From contig CAYSOF010000004.1 of NCBI GenBank assembly GCA_964432595.1, positions 248,001 through 312,000 on the forward strand: 64,000 nucleotides of DNA, given 5' to 3'. A model generated the notes under the pieces. That model was not told where the DNA came from and did not search any database. It saw nothing but the letters and a program-made list of their open reading frames with translations. The stretch is from DASYLJ01 sp964432595 (lineage in GTDB: Bacteria; Desulfobacterota; Binatia; DP-6). Below are positions 1 to 8,555 of this stretch, one piece after another (within the stretch, counting starts at the first letter, position 1; every line of letters begins with the position of its first letter). Position numbers and translations under genes: made by a program.

Positions 1-25
1 TGCTCCTTTCGGCAGGCCCGTTCCG

Positions 26-2635
26 TCAGGCCGCCCGGCGGGCCGGCGGCCCGCCGGATCCTTCGGCCGCCCGTCGCGCGGGGAGCCGCATCGTGAACGT
101 CGTCGTGCCCGCGGCGGCGGCGGTGCATGCGAGCGTCCCGCCGAACTCGCCCGTCACGATCTCGCGGGCGATCGGCAGGCCGAGCCCCGTGCCCTTGCCG
201 GCGGGCTTCGTCGTGAAGAACTCGTCGAAGATCTTCGGCAGCGCCTCGGTCGCCACGCCGCGCCCGCCGTCCATGACGGTGACGACGACGTCGCCACCCT
301 GCGCGCGGACGTCGACCCGCACCCGACGCCGCTCCGGCGGGAGGCCCTCGCACGCGTCGATCGCGTTGCTCAGCAGATTGGCGAGCACCTGGCCGAGACG
401 CTGCCGGTCGCCGTGCAGCTCGGGCAGCGTGGCGTCGACGTCGATGGCGAGCTGCACGCCGGCGAGACGCAGGCGGTGCAGCAGCAGCGGCTGCAGCTCG
501 TGCTCGAGGAGGCCGCCCAGGTCGATGACCGCGTGCTCGCCGGCCGTCGCACGCCCGTAGCCCTTGACGCTGCGGATGTAGGCGACCGCCTTGCGCGTCC
601 ACTCCTCGACCTGCGCGATGGTGCGGGCGAGGTCGGCCAGGTACGCGCGCCGGTCGTCGGTCGGTGTGCTCGGATCGGCGACCGCCGCGTCGCAATCGAG
701 GGCCAGCTCGCGCGCGATCATGAGCCCGTTCATCGCGGCGCCGAGCGGCGTGTTCATCTCGTGCGCGATGCCGGCGGCCAGGCGACCGAACGCCGCCATC
801 TTCTCCGCCGACACCAGCTGCTCCTGGCTCGCCTGCAGCGTGGCATAGGCCGCCTCGAGCTGCGCGAGGGAACCCGCGAGGCGCTCGTTGGTCGCCGCCA
901 CCTCGTGGGTGCGGGCGGCGACGCGGCGCTCGAGATCGCGGTTCAGGAGTCGGAGGTCGTCGAACGTGCGCGCGTTCTGGATCGAGAGCGCGGCCTGATT
1001 CGCGAACGCCCGCAGAAACGCGAGGTCGCCGACGGAGCAGGGCGTCCCGGCCTCCTTGCGGCCGCACGCCAGCAGCCCGATCAGCACTCCCTGACAGGCG
1101 AGCGGCACGACGACCGCGGCGTCGAGCACGTCGACGTCGAACTGCGCGACGCCCTCGACGGTCTGCCGTAGCACGGGATGACCGGTGATGGTGAGGAGCC
1201 GCGCGAGCGGGGCGTCGAGGTCCAGGTAGACGGGCGGATCGGATTCGTCGCCGAGGCGTGCGCACTCGACGAAGCCCTCCGGCGTCCGCAGGAGGAGCCG
1301 GACGTGCTCCAGACGGAGCAGGGTCATCGGCGTACGCACCGTCGCGCGCGTGATCTCGCCGAGGTCGAGCGTGGAGCCGAGCTCGGTGCTCGCCGCCGCG
1401 AGCGCCTCCTGGGCGTCGTACGGATGCTGGCCGCACAGGCGGTCGACGAGGCGTTGCAGGCGATCGCGCGCCGAGGTCAGCGTGACGATCGAGAGCAGCG
1501 TGAACGCGACCGTGAAGTGGGGCGTGCCGATCGTCGTCAGCTGGAACACCTGGGTGCCGAGGACGACGACGGCCAGGTAGACGACGCTGACCAGGCCGCT
1601 CAGCGTGGCGTAGTAGAAGCCGCGACGCAGGAAGGCGTCGATGTCGAAGAGATCGCGCTTCAGCACCGCGTAGGCGACCGCCAGCGGAAAGAGGAAGCCG
1701 GTGAAGGCGATGGCGTTCACCGGCGCGCGGCCGCTCTCGAAGACGGAGGCGGCGAGCACCAGGGCCGGCAGGACGAACGCCGCCATCCCGCCGACGGCCA
1801 CGCAGCGCACGCGGTGGCGCACGAGCGGCGACGTCGAGCGGCGGAACCCGACCACCACCGCGCCGAGGAGACCGACGATGGCCGCGAACGCCGTCGCGAC
1901 GGCGATGGCGTGGACGAGCGCGTAGCCGGCGGGATGGTCGAGCTGCGCCAGGTACGTCGCGGCGAGCACCGCGCAGGGCACGTATGCGACGGCGGCGGCG
2001 CGGCCGCCGCTCATCCGCCGGATGGGGAACAGGAGCGCCAGATGCACGAACGCGCCGGGCACGAACGCCTCGGCGAGCGCGTGGAAGACGAAGAAGCGGT
2101 GCGGACCGTACAGGTCCATGCCCGTCAGCGTGAAGGAGGCGATGGAGAGGCCGAGGCCGAGGAGCGCCCACGACGTGGCGCGCTGCGGGCGCAGCATCCA
2201 GACGGCGATCCCCGTGGCGCCGAAGATCAGGCCGTTCAGGAGATACACGCCGAAGATCAGCGCCCAGTCGCCGACGGTGAACGGCTGCGACGCGATCGCG
2301 CGCTGGATGCGCACGCCGTCGCGGTCGAAGGTGTAGGTGAAGACGGTCCCCGCCGGCGCGGTCCGGACGCGCGCCGCCACGTCGTCGGAGCTGGCGACGG
2401 GCACGCCGTCGATGGCGACGATCTCCGTCTGCAACAGCGCCGGATGTCCGGCGACCGGCCAGCCCGGCAGGCTCACCGACGCGACGACGCGATTGCGCAG
2501 GAGGAAGAATCCGGGGAAGGGCTCGCCGACCCACCGCAGGCTCGCCGTCGTGGTGATGGCGGCGAGCCCGAGCAGGGCGGTCGCGAGGAGGCCGGCGATC
2601 GGCCACGTCCGCGCGCGGAGCACCCGTTCCCCCAT
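26..2635 (-). CDS. Membrane sensor histidine kinase (PDZ-like, multi-TM, GAF)
   Basis: This 869-residue protein is a membrane-bound histidine kinase. One N-terminal helix (about 13-32) is followed by a PDZ-like extracytoplasmic stretch (about 68-115, containing VAIDGVPV), then about eight membrane helices (about 122-385). A GAF-like region (about 405-555), a coiled coil (556-612), the phosphoacceptor motif GIAHEMNTPLG with His625, and a C-terminal ATPase domain with DGGRG and GTGLGL motifs follow. The signal is unknown; the membrane module suggests it is sensed in or across the membrane. The next upstream gene in the same direction lies 3 nt away and also encodes a kinase with a receiver, so the two probably form one unit. 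The ATG at 2635 puts the first helix at the very N terminus. Kinase role is confident; ligand and partner are not known. Confidence 0.93.
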   Translation of the reverse strand: MGERVLRARTWPIAGLLATALLGLAAITTTASLRWVGEPFPGFFLLRNRVVASVSLPGWPVAGHPALLQTEIVAIDGVPVASSDDVAARVRTAPAGTVFTYTFDRDGVRIQRAIASQPFTVGDWALIFGVYLLNGLIFGATGIAVWMLRPQRATSWALLGLGLSIASFTLTGMDLYGPHRFFVFHALAEAFVPGAFVHLALLFPIRRMSGGRAAAVAYVPCAVLAATYLAQLDHPAGYALVHAIAVATAFAAIVGLLGAVVVGFRRSTSPLVRHRVRCVAVGGMAAFVLPALVLAASVFESGRAPVNAIAFTGFLFPLAVAYAVLKRDLFDIDAFLRRGFYYATLSGLVSVVYLAVVVLGTQVFQLTTIGTPHFTVAFTLLSIVTLTSARDRLQRLVDRLCGQHPYDAQEALAAASTELGSTLDLGEITRATVRTPMTLLRLEHVRLLLRTPEGFVECARLGDESDPPVYLDLDAPLARLLTITGHPVLRQTVEGVAQFDVDVLDAAVVVPLACQGVLIGLLACGRKEAGTPCSVGDLAFLRAFANQAALSIQNARTFDDLRLLNRDLERRVAARTHEVAATNERLAGSLAQLEAAYATLQASQEQLVSAEKMAAFGRLAAGIAHEMNTPLGAAMNGLMIARELALDCDAAVADPSTPTDDRRAYLADLARTIAQVEEWTRKAVAYIRSVKGYGRATAGEHAVIDLGGLLEHELQPLLLHRLRLAGVQLAIDVDATLPELHGDRQRLGQVLANLLSNAIDACEGLPPERRRVRVDVRAQGGDVVVTVMDGGRGVATEALPKIFDEFFTTKPAGKGTGLGLPIAREIVTGEFGGTLACTAAAAGTTTFTMRLPARRAAEGSGGPPARRAA

Positions 2636-2638
2636 GCG

Positions 2639-3784
2639 TCAGGCGGCCTCGTGGTTGGCGACGAGCCCGCGACCGACACGCGCCCCCGGCAGGACGACGG
2701 TGAACGTCGTGCCCTGGCCGACGGCGCTCGACACGGTGAGATCGCCGCGCATCATCCGCGCGAAGCGGCGCGCCAGAGCCAGCCCGAGGCCGACGCCCTT
2801 GCGCTCGCCGTCGTGCGGCTGGAGCTGGTGGAAGATCTCGAACACGGCCTCGTGCTGGTCGGGCGGAATGCCGGGGCCGGTGTCGCTGACGGCGATGGCC
2901 ACGCCGCCGTCGTCGTTCGCCGTCGCGGTGAGGCGGATCTCCCCGCGCGACGTGAACTTCGCCGCGTTCGAGAGGAGGTTCTGGACGATGACGCGCAGCT
3001 TGGCGGCGTCGGCCTCGATGAAGGGCAGCGTCTCGGGGACGTCGGCGACGAACTCGACCGGCTTCGTGCGGACGAGGAGCGAGAAGGACTCGCCCAGCTC
3101 ACGGAGGAGCGGCGGCACCTCGAGCTGGTCCTTGCGGAGGCGGAGCGCGCCGGCCTCGAGCTGCGAGAGGTCGAGGAACTCCTCGACGAGCTCCAGGAGG
3201 TATCCCGCGTTCCCGCGCACCTTGTCGAAGACGCCCTGCGCCTCGTCCGCGCAGTCGCCGAACGTGCCCTCGCGCAGGAGATCGAGGTACCCGACGATGA
3301 TGTTGAGGGGCGTGCGGAACTCGTGCGAGACGTTCGCGAGCAGCTCGGTCTTGAGGCGCTCCGCCATGTGCACCGCGGCGAGCTGGTCGTACGCCTTGAA
3401 GGCGACATCGACCCACAGCAGCAGTCGCTCCGGACCGTCGCTCTTGTCGTGGTAGCCCTGGATGGCGAGCCGGCGGAGCATGTCGCGTGGCGGCTTCTCG
3501 CCGGCGTAGCCGGTCTGCATGACGATCTGCACGAGCTGATCGCCGCGCTCGCGGACGCGGGCGATCAGCTCCTCGCCGGTGCTGACGGGCATGAAGTAGT
3601 CGACGAGCATGAGCTGGACGGGCTCCTGCTCGTGGAGCGCGAGCGCTTCGTCCGCGCTCTCGGCGGTGAGGACACGGTGCCCCTCGCGTTCGAGGAGCAT
3701 GCGGAGCGACACCAGCGTTTCCGACTGGTCGTCGACGACCAGGATGGTGCGTCCAGTGGGGGGATTCGATCGGCGGCTCTTCAT
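2639..3784 (-). CDS. Receiver-histidine kinase hybrid
   Basis: A 381-residue soluble protein with an N-terminal receiver domain (ILVVDDQ near 14-20, phosphoacceptor Asp62 in LMLVDYFMP). HisKA follows, with His154 in NVSHEFRTPLN, and then an ATPase domain with DTGPGIP and GVGLGLALA motifs. The receiver-before-kinase order means that phosphorylation of the receiver by another kinase could gate its own kinase activity. The reading frame stays open upstream to 4129, but that extension has no protein-like composition; the ATG at 3784 begins directly before the receiver and was chosen. It lies 3 nt upstream of the membrane kinase gene and is probably cotranscribed with it. A similar receiver-kinase is encoded at 36543-37634. 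Confidence 0.92.
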   Translation of the reverse strand: MKSRRSNPPTGRTILVVDDQSETLVSLRMLLEREGHRVLTAESADEALALHEQEPVQLMLVDYFMPVSTGEELIARVRERGDQLVQIVMQTGYAGEKPPRDMLRRLAIQGYHDKSDGPERLLLWVDVAFKAYDQLAAVHMAERLKTELLANVSHEFRTPLNIIVGYLDLLREGTFGDCADEAQGVFDKVRGNAGYLLELVEEFLDLSQLEAGALRLRKDQLEVPPLLRELGESFSLLVRTKPVEFVADVPETLPFIEADAAKLRVIVQNLLSNAAKFTSRGEIRLTATANDDGGVAIAVSDTGPGIPPDQHEAVFEIFHQLQPHDGERKGVGLGLALARRFARMMRGDLTVSSAVGQGTTFTVVLPGARVGRGLVANHEAA

Positions 3785-4147
3785 CGACTGGACTCCGGTC
3801 GCGTCGGGTGGACCGCGGGGAACGACATCGCGGGTGCAGTGCGCTTCGACATGTGGACCTCCCTTGGTGAGGAGGACGGTACCGGTCGGGTTCACCGGCA
3901 CTGCTGTGCATGATCCGGACCGGCCCACCGTCACGTGCGAAGTCCCCTGTTTCCTGGAGTTCATGCGGGCACGGATCGGGAACTGTGCCGCGATCTCGCC
4001 GCTCGCCGGCACACGGTGACACGCGAGTGTGTCAGCGGTGGCACACGGAACGACGCGGACGACGTGCTCCGCGCGAGGATGCGTGTCGGAGAGTGGGTCA
4101 GACGCGACACCCTGCGTACACGTCTGCACGCGCTACTCGCGCGTGTC
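3785..4147. other. Intergenic region, no gene seen
   Basis: Roughly 360 bases lie between the divergent receiver-kinase gene and the initiator tRNA promoter. Open frames cross it in several phases but all have arginine- and threonine-rich, non-protein-like translations. It must contain the promoter of the two-gene kinase unit, but I could not pick a convincing -35/-10 pair on the minus strand. Confidence 0.5.
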
Positions 4148-4176
4148 TTGACAACCCCTACAGCGACCGATAGCAC
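4148..4176 (+). promoter_or_regulatory. Sigma70-type promoter of initiator tRNA
   Basis: A perfect TTGACA (4148-4153) is followed after exactly 17 nt by TAGCAC (4171-4176). The -10 box ends 6 nt before the first base of the tRNA gene, so transcription would start at or next to the mature 5' end. The -35 match and spacing are strong; the -10 match is partial. Confidence 0.7.
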
Positions 4177-4182
4177 CCACTG

Positions 4183-4256
4183 CGCGGGGTGGAGCAGTCA
4201 GGCAGCTCGCGAGGCTCATAACCTCGAGGTCGGTGGTTCAAATCCACCCCCCGCAA
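4183..4256 (+). tRNA. tRNA-fMet (CAT), initiator
   Basis: A 74-nt cloverleaf with anticodon CAT. Initiator hallmarks are an unpaired C1:A72 at the top of the acceptor stem (CGCGGGG against CCCCGCA) and the A11:U24 pair in the D stem. The T arm is GGTGG-TTCAAAT-CCACC. The 3' CCA is not encoded. The anticodon stem is CGAGG/CCUCG, so the three pairs nearest the loop are A29:U41, G30:C40 and G31:C39 rather than the usual three G:C pairs. Confidence 0.95.
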
Positions 4257-4299
4257 CTCGCAGCGCACGCGTCGTAGCTTGGACACGTCGCGCGCGGCC

Positions 4300-4328
4300 C
4301 CCCGGGACAGGCGCTCGCCGTCCCGGGG
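4300..4328. terminator. Hairpin between convergent tRNA and ndh
   Basis: A perfect 9-bp stem (CCCCGGGAC at 4300-4308 pairing with GTCCCGGGG at 4320-4328) encloses an 11-nt loop that can itself pair GGC with GCC. It sits between the end of the initiator tRNA and the 3' end of the convergent NDH-2 gene, where a bidirectional terminator is expected. There is no T-tract on either side, so intrinsic termination is uncertain. Confidence 0.5.
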
Positions 4329-4335
4329 GATCCGC

Positions 4336-5625
4336 TCACTTCACCGGCGGCGGATCGTCTTCGTCGGGCGGCGGCGTCACGGGACCGAGGATCGCGCGCA
4401 GGCCGCGGTCGTAGGTCACGTAGTTCCACGCCCAGTTGATGAGGACGACGAGGCGGTTCCGGAAGCCGATCAGCATCACGATGTGGAGCGCGAGCCAAGC
4501 CCACCACGCGAGCGCGCCCGTCAGCTTGATGCGCTTCCCGATCTGGACGATCGCGCGGCTGCGACCGATCGTGGCCATCGAGCCCTTGTCGTCGTACTCG
4601 AACGGGACGAGCTCCTCGCGACGCAGGCCGCGCAGCAGGTTCTCCGCCGCGTGCGCGCCGGTCTGCATGGCCATCTGTGCGACCTGCGGCAGCCGCTCGG
4701 CGCCGTCGATGATGCAGACGTCGCCGGCGGCGAAGACCTCCGGATGTCCGGGGACGACGAGGTTGGCGTCGACGCGGATGCGTCCGGAGCGGCCCGTCGG
4801 CAGCCCGAGGTGCTGCGTGACGTCGCCGGCGCGGATGCCGGCGGCCCAGATGACGGTGCGCGCGTCGATGCGCTCGCCGTCCGCGAGATGCACGCAGTCG
4901 GCGTCGACCTTGGCCACCGTCGTATTGAGCCGCACGCGGACGCCGAACGCCTCGAGGTCACGCTGGGCGCGCGCGCGCAGCGATTCGTCGAACGGCGCCA
5001 GCACCGCCGGCCCGGCCTCGATCAGGATGATGCGCAGGCTGTGATCGCCCAGCCCGTAGTCCTTCGGCACGACGTGCCGCTGGAACTCCGCGATGGCGCC
5101 GGCCGTCTCGACGCCGGTGGGACCGGCGCCCACGATGACGAAGGTGAGCATGGCGGCGAGCTTCGCAGGATCGTCCTCGCCGGCCGCCCGCTCGAGCTCG
5201 AGCAGCACGTGGTTGCGGAGCGCGCGCGCGTCCTCGACGTCGTAGAGCTTGAAGGTGTGGTCGTGGACGCCGGGCACGCCGAAGTCGGCCGCCGCGCCCC
5301 CGGTCGCGACGATCAGCCGATCGTACGGGATGCGATGGCCGGCGTCGGTGACGAGATGGTGGCGGACGGGATCGCCGCCGGTGATCCGCGCCATGCGGAA
5401 CTCGACGCCGGGGAGGTGCCGCAGGAGGCTGCGCGTCGGGTAGACGATCGCCTGCGGCTCGAGGCCCGCGGTGGCGACCTGGTACAGCAGCGGCAGGAAC
5501 GTGTGGTAGTTCCGGCCGTCGACCCAGAGCACGTTGCGGCCGGCTTCGGCGAGCACGCGCACCGCATGCAACCCCGCGAAGCCGGCGCCGAGCACGACGA
5601 TGCGGGGACGGCGCGTGTCGTTCAC
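4336..5625 (-). CDS. ndh: Type II NADH dehydrogenase (NDH-2)
   Basis: A 429-residue flavoprotein of the NAD(P)H:quinone oxidoreductase family, which passes electrons from NADH to membrane quinone without pumping protons. The N-terminal FAD-binding motif is VVLGAGFAGL (about 10-19). A second Rossmann motif for NADH, FVIVGAGPTGVETAGA, lies near residue 170, and a second FAD contact, EVFAAGDVCII, near 300. The hydrophobic C-terminal segment (about 370-400, LAWWAWLALHIVML) is the amphipathic membrane anchor typical of the family. Length is normal. It is divergent from the GFA-like gene, with only 48 nt between the start codons. Confidence 0.93.
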   Translation of the reverse strand: MNDTRRPRIVVLGAGFAGLHAVRVLAEAGRNVLWVDGRNYHTFLPLLYQVATAGLEPQAIVYPTRSLLRHLPGVEFRMARITGGDPVRHHLVTDAGHRIPYDRLIVATGGAAADFGVPGVHDHTFKLYDVEDARALRNHVLLELERAAGEDDPAKLAAMLTFVIVGAGPTGVETAGAIAEFQRHVVPKDYGLGDHSLRIILIEAGPAVLAPFDESLRARAQRDLEAFGVRVRLNTTVAKVDADCVHLADGERIDARTVIWAAGIRAGDVTQHLGLPTGRSGRIRVDANLVVPGHPEVFAAGDVCIIDGAERLPQVAQMAMQTGAHAAENLLRGLRREELVPFEYDDKGSMATIGRSRAIVQIGKRIKLTGALAWWAWLALHIVMLIGFRNRLVVLINWAWNYVTYDRGLRAILGPVTPPPDEDDPPPVK

Positions 5626-5673
5626 GGCAGTGCTCTTATCACGCGTTGACGGTCACGGAAGGAGTCCACTAGC

Positions 5674-6075
5674 ATGCGATGCGTGACGGTCCATCAGGGA
5701 AGCTGCCACTGCGGTCGCGTGCGTTTCGAGGTCACGGGCGTGCTCACCGAGGTGACCGAGTGCAACTGCTCGATCTGCACGCGGAAGGGCTACCTGCACT
5801 GGATCGTCCCGCGCGACACGTTCCGGCTGCTCGAGGGCGAGGACGCGCTCACCACCTACCGCTTCGGTACCGGCGTCGCGCAGCATCGCTTCTGCACGGT
5901 CTGCGGCGTCAGCGGCTTCTACGTGCCGCGCTCGCATCCCGACAAGATCGACGTCAATGCGCGCTGTCTCGACGACGTGGATCTCGCGACGCTGCGCGTG
6001 CGCCCGTTCGACGGCCGCAACTGGGAGGCGAGCGTCGCGGCGGGGCAGCTCGAGCCGTCGGAGGAGACGGAGTGA
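5674..6075 (+). CDS. GFA/CENP-V-like zinc protein
   Basis: A 133-residue protein of the GFA family (glutathione-dependent formaldehyde-activating enzyme/CENP-V fold). The conserved cysteines appear in the expected order: GSCHCGRVRFEV near the start, ECNCSICTRKG, then FCTVCGVSGF. These bind two zinc ions in characterised members. Most bacterial GFA-like proteins have no proven substrate, so a role in formaldehyde metabolism should not be assumed. A good ribosome site (GGAAGGAG, 5657-5664) supports the ATG at 5674; a GTG nine bases downstream is a weaker alternative. The stop codon almost abuts the next small gene. Confidence 0.88.
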   Translation: MRCVTVHQGSCHCGRVRFEVTGVLTEVTECNCSICTRKGYLHWIVPRDTFRLLEGEDALTTYRFGTGVAQHRFCTVCGVSGFYVPRSHPDKIDVNARCLDDVDLATLRVRPFDGRNWEASVAAGQLEPSEETE

Positions 6076-6076
6076 C

Positions 6077-6319
6077 ATGACGGCGAAGGCGGCATTCGTC
6101 CTCGGGCTGTTTCTCGTGCTGGCGGCGCTGGTGCACGGCGGCATCTACGCCGCCGGCCACGACTTCGTCGTGAATCGCTTCACGGGTTGGTACGAGTACG
6201 TGCCCGGCGCCGAGGACGGGTGGGACGACGAGGCGGGATCACGTCGGGCAGGACTGTGTCGTACCTTGACCTCCACGACCCCCGCGGCTAGGTTCGCGGG
6301 TCTTCATCGCCGGAGGTGA
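6077..6319 (+). CDS. Small membrane protein, unknown function
   Basis: An 80-residue open frame beginning with an ATG one base after the GFA stop codon, so it is probably translationally coupled. Residues about 4-26 (AAFVLGLFLVLAALVHGGIYA) form a clear membrane helix or uncleaved signal. The middle reads like genuine protein (a short Trp/Tyr-rich segment), but the last 25 residues are Arg/Thr-rich and less convincing; a frameshift or a shorter protein is possible. I do not recognise the family. Confidence 0.6.
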   Translation: MTAKAAFVLGLFLVLAALVHGGIYAAGHDFVVNRFTGWYEYVPGAEDGWDDEAGSRRAGLCRTLTSTTPAARFAGLHRRR

Positions 6320-6322
6320 CCC

Positions 6323-6487
6323 ATGGCAGGTGGACGGGCTTTCAAGAGCAACGTCCGTGAGCGGCGCGAGGCGGAACGCCGCATGAAGGCGCTCGAGAAG
6401 CGCCAGAAGAAGGACGAGAAGCGTCGCGAGGAGGGGGAGAAGCCGGCGGAGACGCCGACGACGCCTCCCGCCGGAGCGCCGCGCTAG
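6323..6487 (+). CDS. Small charged protein, unknown
   Basis: A 54-residue, highly charged protein that starts AGGRAFKSNVRERREAER and continues with lysine/arginine/glutamate heptads likely to form a single helix or coiled coil, ending in a Pro/Thr-rich tail. An excellent ribosome site (GGAGGTGA, 6312-6319) precedes the ATG at 6323, which is the main reason for calling it. It follows the small membrane protein by 3 nt. No function can be assigned. Confidence 0.7.
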   Translation: MAGGRAFKSNVRERREAERRMKALEKRQKKDEKRREEGEKPAETPTTPPAGAPR

Positions 6488-6513
6488 ACAGTAGACGCGG
6501 GCTCGCGTAATCG
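6485..6513 (+). promoter_or_regulatory. Possible tRNA-Cys promoter
   Basis: TAGACA (6485-6490, five of six to TTGACA) and TAATCG (6508-6513, poor -10) are separated by 17 nt. The -35 overlaps the stop codon of the preceding small gene. Position and spacing suit the tRNA, but the -10 match is weak. Confidence 0.3.
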
Positions 6514-6537
6514 TGATCGCGCCCGCGGGACCCATGC

Positions 6538-6610
6538 GGCGGCGTACCCAAGTGGCCAAGGGAGAGGTCTGCAAAACCTCCATTCACCGGTTCGAATCCG
6601 GTCGCCGCCT
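6538..6610 (+). tRNA. tRNA-Cys (GCA)
   Basis: A 73-nt cloverleaf: acceptor GGCGGCG pairs with CGCCGCC, the anticodon stem GAGGT/ACCTC holds the loop CTGCAAA with anticodon GCA, and the T arm is ACCGG-TTCGAAT-CCGGT. The discriminator base is T, as in bacterial cysteine tRNAs. CCA is not encoded. Confidence 0.95.
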
Positions 6611-6625
6611 CTACTCCTTCCGTCC

Positions 6626-6949
6626 CTAGACCACCGCGTCGATCTTGGCCGCGAGAATGAAGTCGTTCTCGGAGAGGCCCCCCACCGCGTGGGTCCAGAT
6701 CGACACCGCCACCTCCCGATAGTGCACCGTGAAGTCGGGATGGTGCTGTTCCCCCTCGGCGACTTCCGCCATCCGATTCACGAAGGCGATCGCTTCGACG
6801 AAGTCGCGGTACGTGAGCGTCCGGTGCAGGCGATCGTCGCGCACCGTCCACTCGGGGACCTGCGGCTGGAGCGTGGCGATCTCGGCTGCGGTGAGGCGGG
6901 GCGTGGCGCCGGTGCAGGGCGTGCAGCGTCGTTCGCGCAGTGCGGCCAT
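6626..6949 (-). CDS. phhB: Pterin-4a-carbinolamine dehydratase
   Basis: A 107-residue protein of the 4a-hydroxytetrahydrobiopterin dehydratase (DCoH/PhhB) family, which dehydrates 4a-hydroxytetrahydropterin formed by aromatic amino acid hydroxylases. The diagnostic block EGEQHHPDFTVHYREVAV contains the paired histidines of the active site, and WTHAVGGLSENDF follows as usual. Length is typical, with a short Cys-containing N-terminal extension. No hydroxylase is nearby, so the substrate context is unknown. It is convergent with tRNA-Cys. Confidence 0.93.
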   Translation of the reverse strand: MAALRERRCTPCTGATPRLTAAEIATLQPQVPEWTVRDDRLHRTLTYRDFVEAIAFVNRMAEVAEGEQHHPDFTVHYREVAVSIWTHAVGGLSENDFILAAKIDAVV

Positions 6950-7113
6950 GCAGCGAGTAGATCACTCGGGCCCACCGAGAACCAGCACGGAGCGGCTCGA
7001 GATGCGTCCAGTCGACTCGTGACAGTCGGTGCCTGCGAGCCCGCGACGGGCTCCGCAGTGTGGGAGCTCGAGGACACCGAGGGTCGCACGCGGCTCTCCG
7101 CTGAGACCCGTGA

Positions 7114-8190
7114 CTAGGCCGACGGTGCACGGCCGTACGAGCGCACGACCTGGGCTGCGAGGGCGAGGACGTCGTCGCCCGGGCTGGTACCGAGCGTCCG
7201 TGCCTCGGGAGGCAACAGGTACGGGAACATCTCCTTCAGCGTCGAAGGTTCACCGATGTCGGCAAAGGAGAGGTAGTCGGCCAGCGCCTGGTAGAACTCG
7301 GCGAGCTGTTCACACCGCTGCCGATTCGCGTTGAATATCCGCACCAGCCAGACGAGCAGCACGAGGGCGCCGATCCTCGTCATCGAACTGCTGGCCAGGT
7401 CCGTCCATGCGAGAACGCGCTCAGTTTCCTCGCTCGCTGCGTCGGCCGTCGCATCGGCCTGCGTCCGTGCGATGTCGATACGCGCCTCCGCCTCGGCTTC
7501 GGCGATCCGGACCCGCGCCTCGGACTCGGTCTCGGCGACCTCGCGGCGGACGTCCTGTTCGTCCCGACTCGCGACGAACTGCGCGATCGACGACGCGTGC
7601 TCTTCGAGCGCGTCGACGATCTCTCGGCGGAGTGCGATGACTTCCCCGAGGTGCCGTGCGTCGGCGAGATCTTGCGACGAGCGGCTGGTGCGTCCGAGCG
7701 GGGTGCCGGCACGTGTCCGGGGCACGGGATACAGAACGTCCATCGAGGTCGATGGTGCAGCGCCGGGCGACACGACCGCTGGCGGTCCTGGCGGCCCGAC
7801 GAAACTCGACAAGGAGCCCGAATGCTGGGACGGGAGAAGAGCTCCCACCAAGCGCTCGAGGACACCCTGCAGATGAGGAGGCAGCGAGCGGATGATCTCG
7901 GCCGTCGGCGGCGCCAGATCAGCGACCGCGCTCACCAGCTCGGCCTTCGCTTCTTCCAGCTTCGCGTCGGCCTCCAGCTTCACTCGCGAGGAGAAGAGGT
8001 ACTTGGAGAGTGCGTTCGCCCCGGCGAAAATCGCAAGGCACGCGCAAAGGGAGGCGACGGTGAGGAGGAGGTGAATTCGGGCCGAACGGCGGTAGCGCCC
8101 CGCGCGCTCCCCGAGCTGCACACGGAGGCCCCGCACCACGGCCGCTTCAGCCCCACCGCGGGGGGCGGGATCGGAGGCGGAGATCGTCAA
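7114..8190 (-). CDS. Two-TM coiled-coil membrane protein, unknown
   Basis: A 358-residue protein of unknown function. One membrane helix lies at about 40-62 (HLLLTVASLCACLAIFAG) and a second at about 275-292 (MTRIGALVLLVWLVRIF). Between them is a Pro/Ser/Gly-rich linker (about 130-175) and a long helical segment (about 185-265) with an alternating acidic/basic EAEAEAR-type pattern that should form a coiled coil. Both termini would face the same side. The 164 bases before the pterin dehydratase gene hold nothing I recognise. Start is the ATG at 8190; codon use looks normal for the region. It might scaffold a membrane assembly, but that is speculation. Confidence 0.75.
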   Translation of the reverse strand: MTISASDPAPRGGAEAAVVRGLRVQLGERAGRYRRSARIHLLLTVASLCACLAIFAGANALSKYLFSSRVKLEADAKLEEAKAELVSAVADLAPPTAEIIRSLPPHLQGVLERLVGALLPSQHSGSLSSFVGPPGPPAVVSPGAAPSTSMDVLYPVPRTRAGTPLGRTSRSSQDLADARHLGEVIALRREIVDALEEHASSIAQFVASRDEQDVRREVAETESEARVRIAEAEAEARIDIARTQADATADAASEETERVLAWTDLASSSMTRIGALVLLVWLVRIFNANRQRCEQLAEFYQALADYLSFADIGEPSTLKEMFPYLLPPEARTLGTSPGDDVLALAAQVVRSYGRAPSA

Positions 8191-8410
8191 TCGAGGCCTG
8201 CGCCCGTCCGTCGAGAGCGGCGTCGTGAGATCGGCACCAGAAGCTCACCCATCCCTGGCGATGGTGCAAAGGCGGTTCCTCGAGTGACATCGCGGTGCTC
8301 CAGCGCGTTCTGCGAGCTACCGTCCTGATCGCCGGCCGGCTGTCCGCTGCGACGGACAGCAACCGCCATCACCGGTCTCGACGTGCAGGTCCACGCCCCG
8401 CCGTCGTGAG

Positions 8411-8494
8411 TGCCGGGAGGGAGGATCGAACTCCCACGTCCTTTCGGACGGCAGATTTTAAGTCCGCCGCGTCTGCCAGTTTCGCCATCCCGGC
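8411..8494 (-). tRNA. tRNA-Leu (TAA)
   Basis: An 84-nt class II tRNA on the minus strand. The acceptor GCCGGGA pairs with TCCCGGC, the discriminator is A, the anticodon loop is CTTAAAA (anticodon TAA), and there is a variable-arm hairpin GTCCGAAAGGAC. The T arm is GGGAG-TTCGATC-CTCCC. CCA is not encoded. Confidence 0.95.
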
Positions 8495-8555
8495 GCGTGG
8501 ACGAATGCTACCTACGCACTTCCCTCGGCCCGCGCAAAATCACCGATCGCCCGCC

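Noticed and set aside
1178..3913. 911-aa open frame on the plus strand over the two sensor kinases
   Set aside because: Arg/Glu/Asp/Ala-only composition without folds; antisense shadow of two well-supported kinase genes in GC-rich DNA.
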